Source: Nocardioides oceani (lineage in GTDB: Bacteria; Actinomycetota; Actinomycetes; Propionibacteriales; Nocardioidaceae). Taken from it: a stretch of DNA of 64,000 nucleotides. Location: contig NZ_JAUHJQ010000009.1 in assembly GCF_030412965.1 (NCBI RefSeq), positions 1 to 64,000 of the forward strand. Direction: 5' to 3'. Below the pieces are notes generated by a model that did not search any database, was not told the origin of the DNA, and saw only the letters and a list, made by a program, of their open reading frames with translations. This document shows positions 16,323-23,266 of this stretch, piece by piece. The position numbers and the translations under genes are program-made. Position 1 is the stretch's first letter, and every line of letters begins with the position of its first letter.

Positions 16323-16490
16323 GTGAGCACGCCCACCGATTCTCCCTCCGCCGCGGCCGACCGTGACCCGGTTCAGGAGGCCGGCGACCACCTCGAGCAG
16401 GCCCTGGCGGCTCTCGACCGCCTTCGCGAGGTCCTGCCCCCGTCGAGCATTACGCCCCCGTCCGACACGGGAGGCGGCGAGCCGGCATGA
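16323..16490 (+). CDS. Small hypothetical protein, 55 residues
   Basis: GTG start with an AAGGAG ribosome site six bases upstream; 55 residues, acidic, with a helical centre (HLEQALAALDRLREVL) and a Pro/Gly-rich end. The stop overlaps the ATG of the next gene (ATGA), so the two are translationally coupled. No domain was recognised. Confidence 0.6.
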   Translation: MSTPTDSPSAAADRDPVQEAGDHLEQALAALDRLREVLPPSSITPPSDTGGGEPA

Positions 16491-17200
16491 CCACCGACAC
16501 CGCTCTGCAAGCCGCAGACGCAGTCTTCATGGCCGAGCAGGCCGTGGGACGCGCCCGCCGGGTCGTCGACGAGCTCCACACCACGATCAACTCCGCGCTC
16601 CGGGTTCTCGATGACGCCGAGCTCGACTCTGCGAAGGCCCGCCTCAGCGACCGCGGTGACTACTACCTCGAGGCCGCCGGCGAGCACTTGAGCCGCCTGC
16701 AGCGGCGCTGCAGCGACAACGCCGAGCTGGTCGACGAACTCACCGGACACCTGGAGCGTGCATCGCAGGCGATCGCCGATGCCCACGATCTCCTCCAAGA
16801 CGCCGACACCTCCGATCCTGAGCTCGCCAGCGACGTCGCGCAGTTGAAGCCACGCCTCGCCGTCGTGGGCGAGATGATTGACCTTGCCAAGCCTATGGCC
16901 CGGTTGACCGCTCAGCACGTCGACAGCGCGCAGCTGGCGGCCCAGCACGTGACTCCGCCGTCGCTGCTGGAACCGGTCACCCTCGAGCGGAGCATCGCGA
17001 CGGCCGGCAAGGAGCTCGGCCGCGCCGATGAGGACGTGCGCCTGCTCGAGAACGTCGTCGACCACGCCGCGGCCAACGCCCGGCAGTCGGCCGGCATCGC
17101 CAGCGAGATCACCGACAACGCCCGCCGGCGTATGGCCGAGCAGGGCCGTGGCCAGGTTCCTCGCCAGGCGGCCCCGGCCGGCGGGTCGCTGGCGCGGTAG
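16487..17200 (+). CDS. Coiled-coil hypothetical protein
   Basis: A 237-residue soluble protein that is almost entirely helical, with long stretches of heptad-like Ala/Leu spacing (about 5-130 and 150-215). No enzyme motif or membrane segment is visible. It overlaps the preceding 55-residue gene by 4 bases and is followed 14 bases later by the first DnaA-like gene. A structural or scaffolding role is possible. Confidence 0.7.
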   Translation: MTTDTALQAADAVFMAEQAVGRARRVVDELHTTINSALRVLDDAELDSAKARLSDRGDYYLEAAGEHLSRLQRRCSDNAELVDELTGHLERASQAIADAHDLLQDADTSDPELASDVAQLKPRLAVVGEMIDLAKPMARLTAQHVDSAQLAAQHVTPPSLLEPVTLERSIATAGKELGRADEDVRLLENVVDHAAANARQSAGIASEITDNARRRMAEQGRGQVPRQAAPAGGSLAR

Positions 17201-17214
17201 GCGGGAGGACGGGC

Positions 17215-17653
17215 ATGGACTTCGATCAGGGCGGCCGCCAGCTGGCTGGCCTCGTCCTCGATGCCGCCGGCCGCGGGCAGCACGACCAGGTCGCCGACCT
17301 GATCGCGCCGCTGGACGCCGACCAGCTGCGGTCGCTGGTGACGGTCCTGGCCGTCCAGGTCGACCAGACCATGCCGTCGGCGCCGGCAACCGGCCCGGCT
17401 GCGGTGTGCGAGCTGGCCATCAACGCGGCTGCACCGATGTTCGGCACCACGCCGGAGGCGATCCTGAGCGCCGAGCGCAGCCGTCCGGTCAGCGACGCCC
17501 GCGCCGTGGCCATGACCGCCGCCCGCGAGGTCGGCCTGTCCCTGCCGGCGATCGCCGAGCACTTCAACAAGGGACCACGGTCCGGTGATCCATGCCGTGC
17601 GCTCGCACCGCCGAGCGACCCCGGCTGGCCGACGCCGCGGCCCGGGTCAGTGA
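17215..17653 (+). pseudogene. DnaA domain IV-like protein A, frameshifted
   Basis: Starts at ATG 17215. Residues about 62-120 match the DNA-binding domain IV of DnaA (FGTTPEAILSAERSR, ARAVAMTAAREV, SLPAIAEHF). The signature that should follow is out of frame: skipping one base in the ggg run at 17571-17573 gives KDHGPVIHAVRS, the expected DnaA-type DHxxVxHA element, and then a stop at 17651-17653. That stop overlaps a GTG start at 17650, as many neighbours in this element do, supporting the corrected frame. A sequencing error, true decay or programmed shift cannot be told apart. Confidence 0.6.
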
Positions 17654-18155
17654 GCCACGTCAACGACCGCTACACCGCCCGGCTCCCCCGCCCCGAGGCC
17701 ACGGTGGTCAGCCTCCACCAGGATCCGCCGGCGTCGACCTTCGAGCCTATGGCCCGGTCGAGCATGCAGTCGTGGCGGCCGCGGAGGCCTTCGGCACCAC
17801 GCCGGAGGTCCTCCTGGGTACGGACCGCAGCCGGGCGGCAGCGGACGCCCGTGCGGTGGCGATGACGGCGGCCCGCATCCACGGGCACAGCCTGCCGACG
17901 ATCGCGCGTCACTTCGACCGCGACCACACGACCGTGCTCCACGCGACCTGGCGCATCGAGAAGACCCCACCGCTGCGCGACCTGGCCGCGAAGATCGCCG
18001 GCGAGCTCCCCGAGGAGCCGGCCGACGCCGGCACGAGCGGGGCAGACGGCGTCGAGCAGATCCCCGAGCCCGGCTACCGCTCCCCCGGCGCCCGGGCGCA
18101 GGAGCGCGCGGTTCCCGTCGCCGGCGAGCGTCCGCAGTTGAGGGTCGCCCGGTGA
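17650..18155 (+). pseudogene. DnaA domain IV-like protein B, frameshifted
   Basis: The likely start is GTG 17650, giving VSHVNDRYTARLPRPEATVV. Between about 17725 and 17755 the coding frame changes by an apparent one-base loss, after which the sequence is a clear DnaA domain IV (FGTTPEVLLGTDRSR, ARAVAMTAARI, RHFDRDHTTVLHA, RIEK). RDHTTVLHA is the residue set that contacts DnaA boxes. The remaining 65 residues are Pro/Ala-rich. It ends at 18155, overlapping the thermonuclease GTG. It resembles protein A, so the pair probably arose by duplication. There is no AAA+ domain, so it would be a DNA-binding module only. Confidence 0.6.
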
Positions 18156-18676
18156 AGGCCCTCATCGGCCTCGCCGGCGTGGCGATCGCCGTGCTCACCG
18201 CCGGCGGCATCAAGGCAGCCCTCCCCGGCGCTCCCACGGGCCCCGACCCATCGGAGGGCAAGGCCACCCAGGTCCGGGTGACGGCCGTGGTCGACGGTGA
18301 CACGCTCCGCGTCGAGGACCTCGGCGGCCGCGAGCTCGGCCGAGTCCGCCTGCTCGGCATCGACGCCCCCGAAGTCGCCCACCCGCCGGCGCCGGAGGAG
18401 TGCTACGCCGACCAGGCAACAGACCTGCTCGAGGAGCTCGCGCCGGTCGGCAGCACCGTCCAGCTGGTCACCGACAGCGACCAGCCCGACCGCGACCGGT
18501 ACGACCGGCTGCTGCGATACGTCGACCACGCCGGCGTCGACGTGGCCCACGAGCTCCTGGCCCGCGGCGCCGTACGCCGCTACGAGGCTGCTCAGGACCT
18601 TGCCCGCGAGGAGTCGTACTCCGCGGCCGCCGCCGATGCCCAGGACGCCGATAGCGGCCTGAGGGGCACCTGCTGA
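18152..18676 (+). CDS. Secreted or anchored thermonuclease (SNase-like)
   Basis: A 174-residue staphylococcal nuclease-type protein. The N-terminus (about 1-24) is a hydrophobic signal or anchor. The SNase fold shows VVDGDTLRV (46-54), RVRLLGIDAPE (64-74) and DRYDRLLRYV (115-124), which hold the metal-binding Asp and catalytic Arg and Glu positions. It degrades DNA or RNA outside the cell or at the surface. GTG 18152 overlaps the preceding stop by 4 bases. Context suggests it acts on extracellular or incoming nucleic acid. Confidence 0.85.
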   Translation: MKALIGLAGVAIAVLTAGGIKAALPGAPTGPDPSEGKATQVRVTAVVDGDTLRVEDLGGRELGRVRLLGIDAPEVAHPPAPEECYADQATDLLEELAPVGSTVQLVTDSDQPDRDRYDRLLRYVDHAGVDVAHELLARGAVRRYEAAQDLAREESYSAAAADAQDADSGLRGTC

Positions 18677-18688
18677 GGGACGGCCGGG

Positions 18689-18958
18689 ATGGACGACGAG
18701 CAGCTGATGACGGCCGCGAAGACGCTGGCCCGGTGGTGCTACAGCCGCGGCGTCGACGAGCGAGTTCTCGGCTGCAGGGCGCAGCTGCTCAAAGCGGCGG
18801 TCGACCAGGCGTTCGGCCGGCCGGCGCCGGCACACCTCGAGCACGCGCTGTGGGAACAGGTCGCCACGCTGCTGCGCCAGCGGCACGACTGGGACCGCGA
18901 CCACCAGGTGACTCCCCCCGCCGCCCGCGGCGTGTCTGCCCTGCGCCGTGGCGGTTGA
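18689..18958 (+). CDS. Hypothetical small protein
   Basis: An 89-residue cytoplasmic, mostly helical protein starting at ATG 18689 with GAGGGA upstream. It has two cysteines (about residues 17 and 29) and two Trp residues near the end. No domain was recognised. It overlaps the next gene by 11 bases and follows the nuclease by 12 bases, so the three are probably one transcript. Confidence 0.6.
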   Translation: MDDEQLMTAAKTLARWCYSRGVDERVLGCRAQLLKAAVDQAFGRPAPAHLEHALWEQVATLLRQRHDWDRDHQVTPPAARGVSALRRGG

Positions 18959-19142
18959 CGAGTGCCCCGCCCACGCCGGACGGCGCTGTCGTGCCTGCGG
19001 TGGCCACCTGCACCGCATCGTCGTAGACGAGGGCTTCGATACCCATCAGTGCTGCGACCGCCCGGGCGGGACCGGTTCCCACGGCGTCCTCGAGCACGCG
19101 GCACAGATGCTGGGCGCCACGCTGCTGGCCCAGCCGGCCTGA
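18948..19142 (+). CDS. Small zinc-ribbon-like protein
   Basis: A 64-residue protein (GTG 18948). Cysteines and histidines are grouped as CPAH, CRACGGHLH and HQCCD in the first 37 residues, which fits a small zinc-binding fold. The remaining part is helical. The function is unknown; such proteins on integrated elements often act as nucleic-acid or protein adaptors. Confidence 0.6.
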   Translation: MAVDECPAHAGRRCRACGGHLHRIVVDEGFDTHQCCDRPGGTGSHGVLEHAAQMLGATLLAQPA

Positions 19143-19186
19143 GCACCGGCAGGGCCCCGCGACTTTCCAATCCAGTCGGGCCGCGG

Positions 19187-19220
19187 TGATCGCCCGGGCC
19201 CTTGGTCCGCACATAGGTGA
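19187..19220 (+). promoter_or_regulatory. Bipartite motif, copy 4
   Basis: TGATCGC, 20 bases, TAGGTGA, in the 130-base gap before the gene at 19273. The second half continues as TAGGTGACCAGGAGG and is preceded by CACA. Nothing else was seen in this gap. Confidence 0.7.
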
Positions 19221-19272
19221 CCAGGAGGACCGGCGCAGCCGGTGCCGGTCCACGGAATCCATGGGAGTTCAC

Positions 19273-19503
19273 ATGAGTGACGCCGCTCGCGAGGAAGCCG
19301 CGCTCGAGGAGGAGGCGCGACAGCGCGCCGAGGAGATCAGGGCCAGCGAGGAAGCAGCTGCCCAGGCCGCGGCCGCAGACACCGGCCCCTCCCCCGACGC
19401 CGAGATCGCACTGGTCCACCAGTCCGGTCGCCAGCACGACCACACCGACACCGCCGCCTACCAGCGGCCTCAGCTCGGCCGCCGCCGCGGCCCGCGCCGA
19501 TAG
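19273..19503 (+). CDS. Acidic helical small protein
   Basis: A 76-residue protein starting at ATG 19273 with GGGAG six bases upstream. Residues 1-45 form an Ala/Glu-rich, probably coiled helix; the end is basic (GRRRGPRR). No domain was recognised. Together with the next gene it forms a two-gene unit behind motif copy 4. Confidence 0.6.
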   Translation: MSDAAREEAALEEEARQRAEEIRASEEAAAQAAAADTGPSPDAEIALVHQSGRQHDHTDTAAYQRPQLGRRRGPRR

Positions 19504-19512
19504 GAGGCCCCG

Positions 19513-19674
19513 ATGGCTACCGCACTCGCGCCGGCAACCGGATCCTCGACCGTCCGCTGGGTCGACTGCTCACACAAGCTGGGGTCGCTGCCCTGCATGA
19601 ACTACAAGCCGCACGAGGGCGACGGCCGCGGCTGCGTGCACCACTCCACGTCCGGCTTCCAGGACGACGAGTAG
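19513..19674 (+). CDS. Small cysteine-bearing protein, 53 residues
   Basis: ATG 19513 follows a perfect AGGAGG at 19502-19507, and the stop is at 19672-19674. The protein contains WVDCSHKLGSLPCMNY and GCVHHS: three Cys and three His that could bind a metal. It has no signal peptide. The very strong ribosome site suggests high translation. Function unknown. Confidence 0.6.
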   Translation: MATALAPATGSSTVRWVDCSHKLGSLPCMNYKPHEGDGRGCVHHSTSGFQDDE

Positions 19675-19709
19675 CCCGCCGCCGGCCGCCGCACCGCCAG
19701 AGAACAGCC

Positions 19710-20576
19710 TCAGCCGTGCACCAGGTGAAGCCGCGGCCGCTGAGGCTGCTCGACGGCCGTCTCCAGGCGCTGCATCCGCTCGAGGGTCATCGGGTGCCCG
19801 TAGCGACGCAGCAGACCTGCCAGCACGGGACCGAGGCCGAGCGAGAGCACGAACTGGTCCGCCTCGGCCTCCGTGTGGAGCTCGATCCGCCGGCCGGCCG
19901 CCGGCACCAGATAGGTCAGCGCGATGACTGTGCCCCCGAGCAAACCGGCCCAGGCCCGGTCCTCGACGACCGACTGCACCACGCAGATCACCCCCACGAC
20001 GCCGCGCAGCGTCCAGGCCAACCGCGTGAACGGAAGCCAGGCGAAGGCCCGGCCGACGCCACGGAACGTCGCCACCAGCATCCGCCACGGCGTCATCGCC
20101 GCGAGCACGGCCAGCTCCAGCCGCGGCCGGATCGCCTGGCGCCGGCCGACCGCATGAGCCAGCGCGGCGGCCGCCTCCGCGCCGGTCACACCGCCGCGGT
20201 ACGTCGCCTCGACCAGCCCAGGGCTGACCACAACGGTGCACCGGCCGATCGCCACCGCCACCGGGGTGCTCGGTCGCTGGATCCGGCGCACGAACAGCGC
20301 GCCGACGTCGACACCGCGGCCGCCCAGCTCGGCCAGCACCGGCGCCATCACCCGGAGCTCCGCCTCCGTCGCCGGCCGCGACCTGGTCAACGCTGCGACC
20401 GCAGGCTCCTGCAGTTGGCCCAGCGCCAGCGCGACCAGCACGCCGCCCGCAGCCATGAACGCCACGAGGCCCAGCGCCGGCGGGAGCAGGGCGCACACCA
20501 CCACGGTGAGGACGAAGCTCACCAGCAGTGCCGGCGCCAGCGTCACGGCTCTCAACACGGTCATCGGGAACCTCAT
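19710..20576 (-). CDS. M48-like membrane protein lacking the HExxH site
   Basis: A 288-residue protein with membrane segments at about 8-32, 33-53 and near 165-235. It resembles M48-type membrane metallopeptidases: a region ending in ELHTEAEADQF fits the third-ligand motif ExEAD. The expected HExxH helix reads AALAHAVGRRQ (His141, Ala142, Arg145), so the catalytic Glu and second His are gone. It is probably a non-catalytic homologue. ATG 20576 is chosen for the GGAGGAGGG site five bases upstream. It is the only minus-strand gene in this part of the element. Confidence 0.65.
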   Translation of the reverse strand: MRFPMTVLRAVTLAPALLVSFVLTVVVCALLPPALGLVAFMAAGGVLVALALGQLQEPAVAALTRSRPATEAELRVMAPVLAELGGRGVDVGALFVRRIQRPSTPVAVAIGRCTVVVSPGLVEATYRGGVTGAEAAAALAHAVGRRQAIRPRLELAVLAAMTPWRMLVATFRGVGRAFAWLPFTRLAWTLRGVVGVICVVQSVVEDRAWAGLLGGTVIALTYLVPAAGRRIELHTEAEADQFVLSLGLGPVLAGLLRRYGHPMTLERMQRLETAVEQPQRPRLHLVHG

Positions 20577-20631
20577 CTCGACCCTCCTCCATCTAGCAGC
20601 ACTAGTGCGGATCTCTTGACTTTGCTCGCGG

Positions 20632-20665
20632 TGATCGTCCGGCAACCACCGAACGACATAGGCGA
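20632..20665 (+). promoter_or_regulatory. Bipartite motif, copy 5 (divergent)
   Basis: TGATCGT, 20 bases, TAGGCGA: one change in each half. It lies between the divergent M48-like gene and the gene at 20794, pointing to the latter, and stands 39 bases before the second DnaA-box repeat. Confidence 0.6.
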
Positions 20666-20704
20666 ACGAGACCAGTTTGTGCCCAGGTGCCGACAGCACC
20701 CCGA

Positions 20705-20722
20705 GTTATCCACAGCCCGCCG
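20705..20722 (+). repeat. 18-base repeat with perfect DnaA box 3
   Basis: GTTATCCACAGCCCGCCG, identical to 15694-15711, with TTATCCACA at 20706-20714. It stands in the gap before the gene at 20794. Confidence 0.65.
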
Positions 20723-20793
20723 CTCGGCGCAGCGGGCCGCGGCCGGGACGTGGGTTCATGGGCCAGACCGACCTCCGACTGAAAGGAACACCC

Positions 20794-21159
20794 GTGGACA
20801 CCCTCAACGCTGACGGCACCTGGGACCGCCTCGGCTCGATCGCCCAGCTGCTGCACCAGGCCGCTGCCCAGGTGTGGAGCGACGCCGACGAGGCCGCCCC
20901 CTACTCCCCGCTCCACGACCTCGGGCTGGGTGTCTACCTCGCGCACTCCCAGGCCAGCGCCCTGCTGCCCGACGACTACGAGCTGCCCGACATCGACCCG
21001 CTCCCTGACCTCGAGGAGCGGACGCCGCTGCAGCTGCTCAACGAGGCCGAGGAGCTGACCCGCCCGCTACCGCTGCACCAGGCCGACCTGGTCCACGGCT
21101 GGCAGCTGGTCCTCGACCTGTGCGACCTCATCCGGGAAGCCCGCGGCCTTGGCTACTGA
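20794..21159 (+). CDS. Hypothetical acidic protein
   Basis: A 121-residue acidic soluble protein without a recognised domain. GTG 20794 has AAAGGAA seven to eight bases upstream; an ATG at 20758 is the alternative. The sequence is rich in Leu, Asp and Glu with a His-containing C-terminal helix. It overlaps the next gene by 11 bases. Confidence 0.6.
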   Translation: MDTLNADGTWDRLGSIAQLLHQAAAQVWSDADEAAPYSPLHDLGLGVYLAHSQASALLPDDYELPDIDPLPDLEERTPLQLLNEAEELTRPLPLHQADLVHGWQLVLDLCDLIREARGLGY

Positions 21160-22720
21160 CCTGCGCCTGGCGTACGCCGACATCGACGAGGAGCTCTTCG
21201 ACCTCGACCAGATCCCGGTGACCTCGCGCGACGTACGCAGCGTCGGCGAGATGCTCTTCGACGTCGACTACCTGGCTCGCCAGCTGCTCATGGACGTCGC
21301 CGGCGATGATGCCGGCACGCTCCTGCGGAGCTGGCCGACGATGGTCGCGGCCGCGGAGGACCTGTGGGCCTCGCTACCGGGTCGCCGGCCTGGCGTCGAC
21401 GAGCGCGATCGGCCCATCACCAGCCTGGCGGCGCAGGCCTCGACCATCGAGTCCAGCCTGTCCGGCCGGAAGGCCTGGCCAGGTCCGGGACCGACCAACC
21501 CCCGCGTCGACCAGATGACCCAGACCCTGCTCAACGCTGCGGCTCTGGTGCGCCGCTACGGCGCCGAGGTCCCTCACGAGCGGACCGAGGCCCACCGCGA
21601 CCTCGAGGCAGCCCGGACCAGGATCATGCACGGTCTCTACCTGACCGCCCACGCCGTCAACGTCGCCCTGCACGACAACGGCCGCGACCGCGTCAACGAC
21701 GCCCGTGGGTCGGGCCGCCGGGTCCAGCTGGCCCAGCACCACTCCCCCTACGCGATCGCACCCACCGGGGTCTGGGTCGATCGGATGTCGGCGTGCGAGA
21801 ACACCGCACGCAGCTACCTGACCGACCGGTTCGCCCAAGCCCTCGCCGGCGAGGCGATCCGGCCGGTCGACGACCCCGGCCGCCTTGCGCAGGCCCTGGC
21901 CAGCTGGGACATCGAGTCCCACCGCGCGCTGGCACGCGACCTCGAACCGTCCAACATCCTGCTCATCACCCGTACCCAGGGACTCATCGCCGGCGCCAGC
22001 ATGGTGCTGGTCGACGCGGCCGCCGCCGCCGGCATCCTCGAGCCCTCGGACCGCCTGGTCCCCGCGATCGCCGAAGCAGGGCGCTCCTGGAGCAACCTGG
22101 CCAGCCGCTGGGGCGACCTCGCCCCCCCGGGCGCCCGCCTCGAGGAGCCCTTGGCACGCGCGGCCGCGGAGGTCCGCGCCGCGTACCGCCAGATCACCCA
22201 CGACACCACCACCCTCGCGACACCAGAGGTCATCGCCACCCGGCGAGGACTCCCCCAGGTCACCGTGGCGACACTGCGTGCGATCGGGGCAGGCTCCGAG
22301 CTCGCGCACGTCATCGCCGAGAAGGCCGACACCCCCAACCTCACCGGCCCAGCTCGAGCCCTATCCCGCCGAGCGCACAACGACGTCGCGGCCGGCCTGG
22401 CCACCCCGCCGACCGAGGGCGACGTCGTCTGGGTCTCCCCCGCCGACATCCTCGCCCGACGCGCCGTCACGGTGCCGCAGCCCGTACGGGAAGCCTTGCG
22501 TTCGGCGAGTACGGCAACCGCGTCCGCGGCATCCACCGCGGCATCCTCTGCCATGCTCGCGCACTCCAACGGCAGTAGCCATCGCCACGCTTGGCTCTCG
22601 GCAGCGGAAAACGCGCAACATGGCGGCCACTGCACCCCAGCATCTTCGCCGGACCACGGCATGCCATGCAGAAAGTCTGCGGGCATTGATCGCTCAGCAC
22701 CTGTCGGACCACTTAGGTGA
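21149..22720 (+). CDS. Large hypothetical element protein
   Basis: A 523-residue soluble, Ala-rich helical protein; no catalytic motif was recognised. The only start that fits is TTG 21149, with a weak GGGAAG site, so the true start may differ. From about residue 445 on the composition changes to Ser/Ala/His-rich sequence unlike the body, which may mean a frameshift near 22490 or a disordered tail. Its stop codon lies within motif copy 6. Proteins of this size next to the excisionase and integrase are common on actinobacterial elements but poorly described. Confidence 0.6.
   Translation: MATDLRLAYADIDEELFDLDQIPVTSRDVRSVGEMLFDVDYLARQLLMDVAGDDAGTLLRSWPTMVAAAEDLWASLPGRRPGVDERDRPITSLAAQASTIESSLSGRKAWPGPGPTNPRVDQMTQTLLNAAALVRRYGAEVPHERTEAHRDLEAARTRIMHGLYLTAHAVNVALHDNGRDRVNDARGSGRRVQLAQHHSPYAIAPTGVWVDRMSACENTARSYLTDRFAQALAGEAIRPVDDPGRLAQALASWDIESHRALARDLEPSNILLITRTQGLIAGASMVLVDAAAAAGILEPSDRLVPAIAEAGRSWSNLASRWGDLAPPGARLEEPLARAAAEVRAAYRQITHDTTTLATPEVIATRRGLPQVTVATLRAIGAGSELAHVIAEKADTPNLTGPARALSRRAHNDVAAGLATPPTEGDVVWVSPADILARRAVTVPQPVREALRSASTATASAASTAASSAMLAHSNGSSHRHAWLSAAENAQHGGHCTPASSPDHGMPCRKSAGIDRSAPVGPLR
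22687..22720 (+). promoter_or_regulatory. Bipartite motif, copy 6 (excisionase-integrase)
   Basis: TGATCGC, 20 bases, TAGGTGA, ending 64 bases before the excisionase-like ATG at 22785. It overlaps the 3' end of the preceding coding region, so the signal is kept inside coding sequence. It would place the recombination genes under the same control as the Tad operon. Confidence 0.7.
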
Positions 22721-22784
22721 CCATCAGACAACAGGTGGGCTGCGACCACCGAGATCCACCACCGCAGGTCGGAGGAGACACGAG

Positions 22785-23240
22785 ATGGAAACGGTGAAGG
22801 AGACCCTCAGCGTCGGCGGCCACCGACCGCTAGCTGCTCAGGAGAGCGAACGCATCCTTGAGGATGTCGTCACAGACATGAGCGAACACGCCACGCCGCC
22901 TTCCGACGAGCCCCTCCCGACAGAACGCCGCCGGCTCGCACTCACCCCTGCCACGATGAACATTGCGCAAGCGGCTGCCTACATCGGGATCGCGAAGTCG
23001 ACGCTCTATACCTGGCGCACGCGACGCCCGGGGTTCGGACCACGCGCGGTGAAGGCGGGCGGTGCACTGCGGTACCGCCGTTCGGATCTTGATGCTTGGA
23101 TCGAGGCCCACGCCGAGACACTGGATCTCGAAGCGGAAATGGACATCGACGACAACGGCCGGGGCTCGAGGGGTGACCACCTAGCAACATCCAGCACGCT
23201 AGGTTCCATGTCGCGACGGTCCCGTCCACGGCGTCGGTAG
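22785..23240 (+). CDS. Excisionase-like helix-turn-helix protein
   Basis: A 151-residue protein with a MerR/excisionase-type helix-turn-helix at about residues 58-110 (MNIAQAAAYIGIAKSTLYTWR, then ALRYRRSDLDAWIEAH). The first 55 residues are a less ordered extension and the last 35 are acidic then basic. GGAGGAGA stands seven bases before the ATG. It lies 26 bases upstream of the integrase gene, the normal place for a recombination directionality factor. It is longer than most excisionases. Confidence 0.8.
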   Translation: METVKETLSVGGHRPLAAQESERILEDVVTDMSEHATPPSDEPLPTERRRLALTPATMNIAQAAAYIGIAKSTLYTWRTRRPGFGPRAVKAGGALRYRRSDLDAWIEAHAETLDLEAEMDIDDNGRGSRGDHLATSSTLGSMSRRSRPRRR

Positions 23241-23266
23241 CGCTCAGACCTCAAGAAGGAAGGCCC

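Noticed and set aside
17592..18155. ATG 17592 as the start of DnaA-like protein B
   Set aside because: The first 50 residues from it are Arg/Pro shadow sequence; a GTG at 17650 in another frame overlaps the preceding stop and gives natural sequence, implying a frameshift instead.
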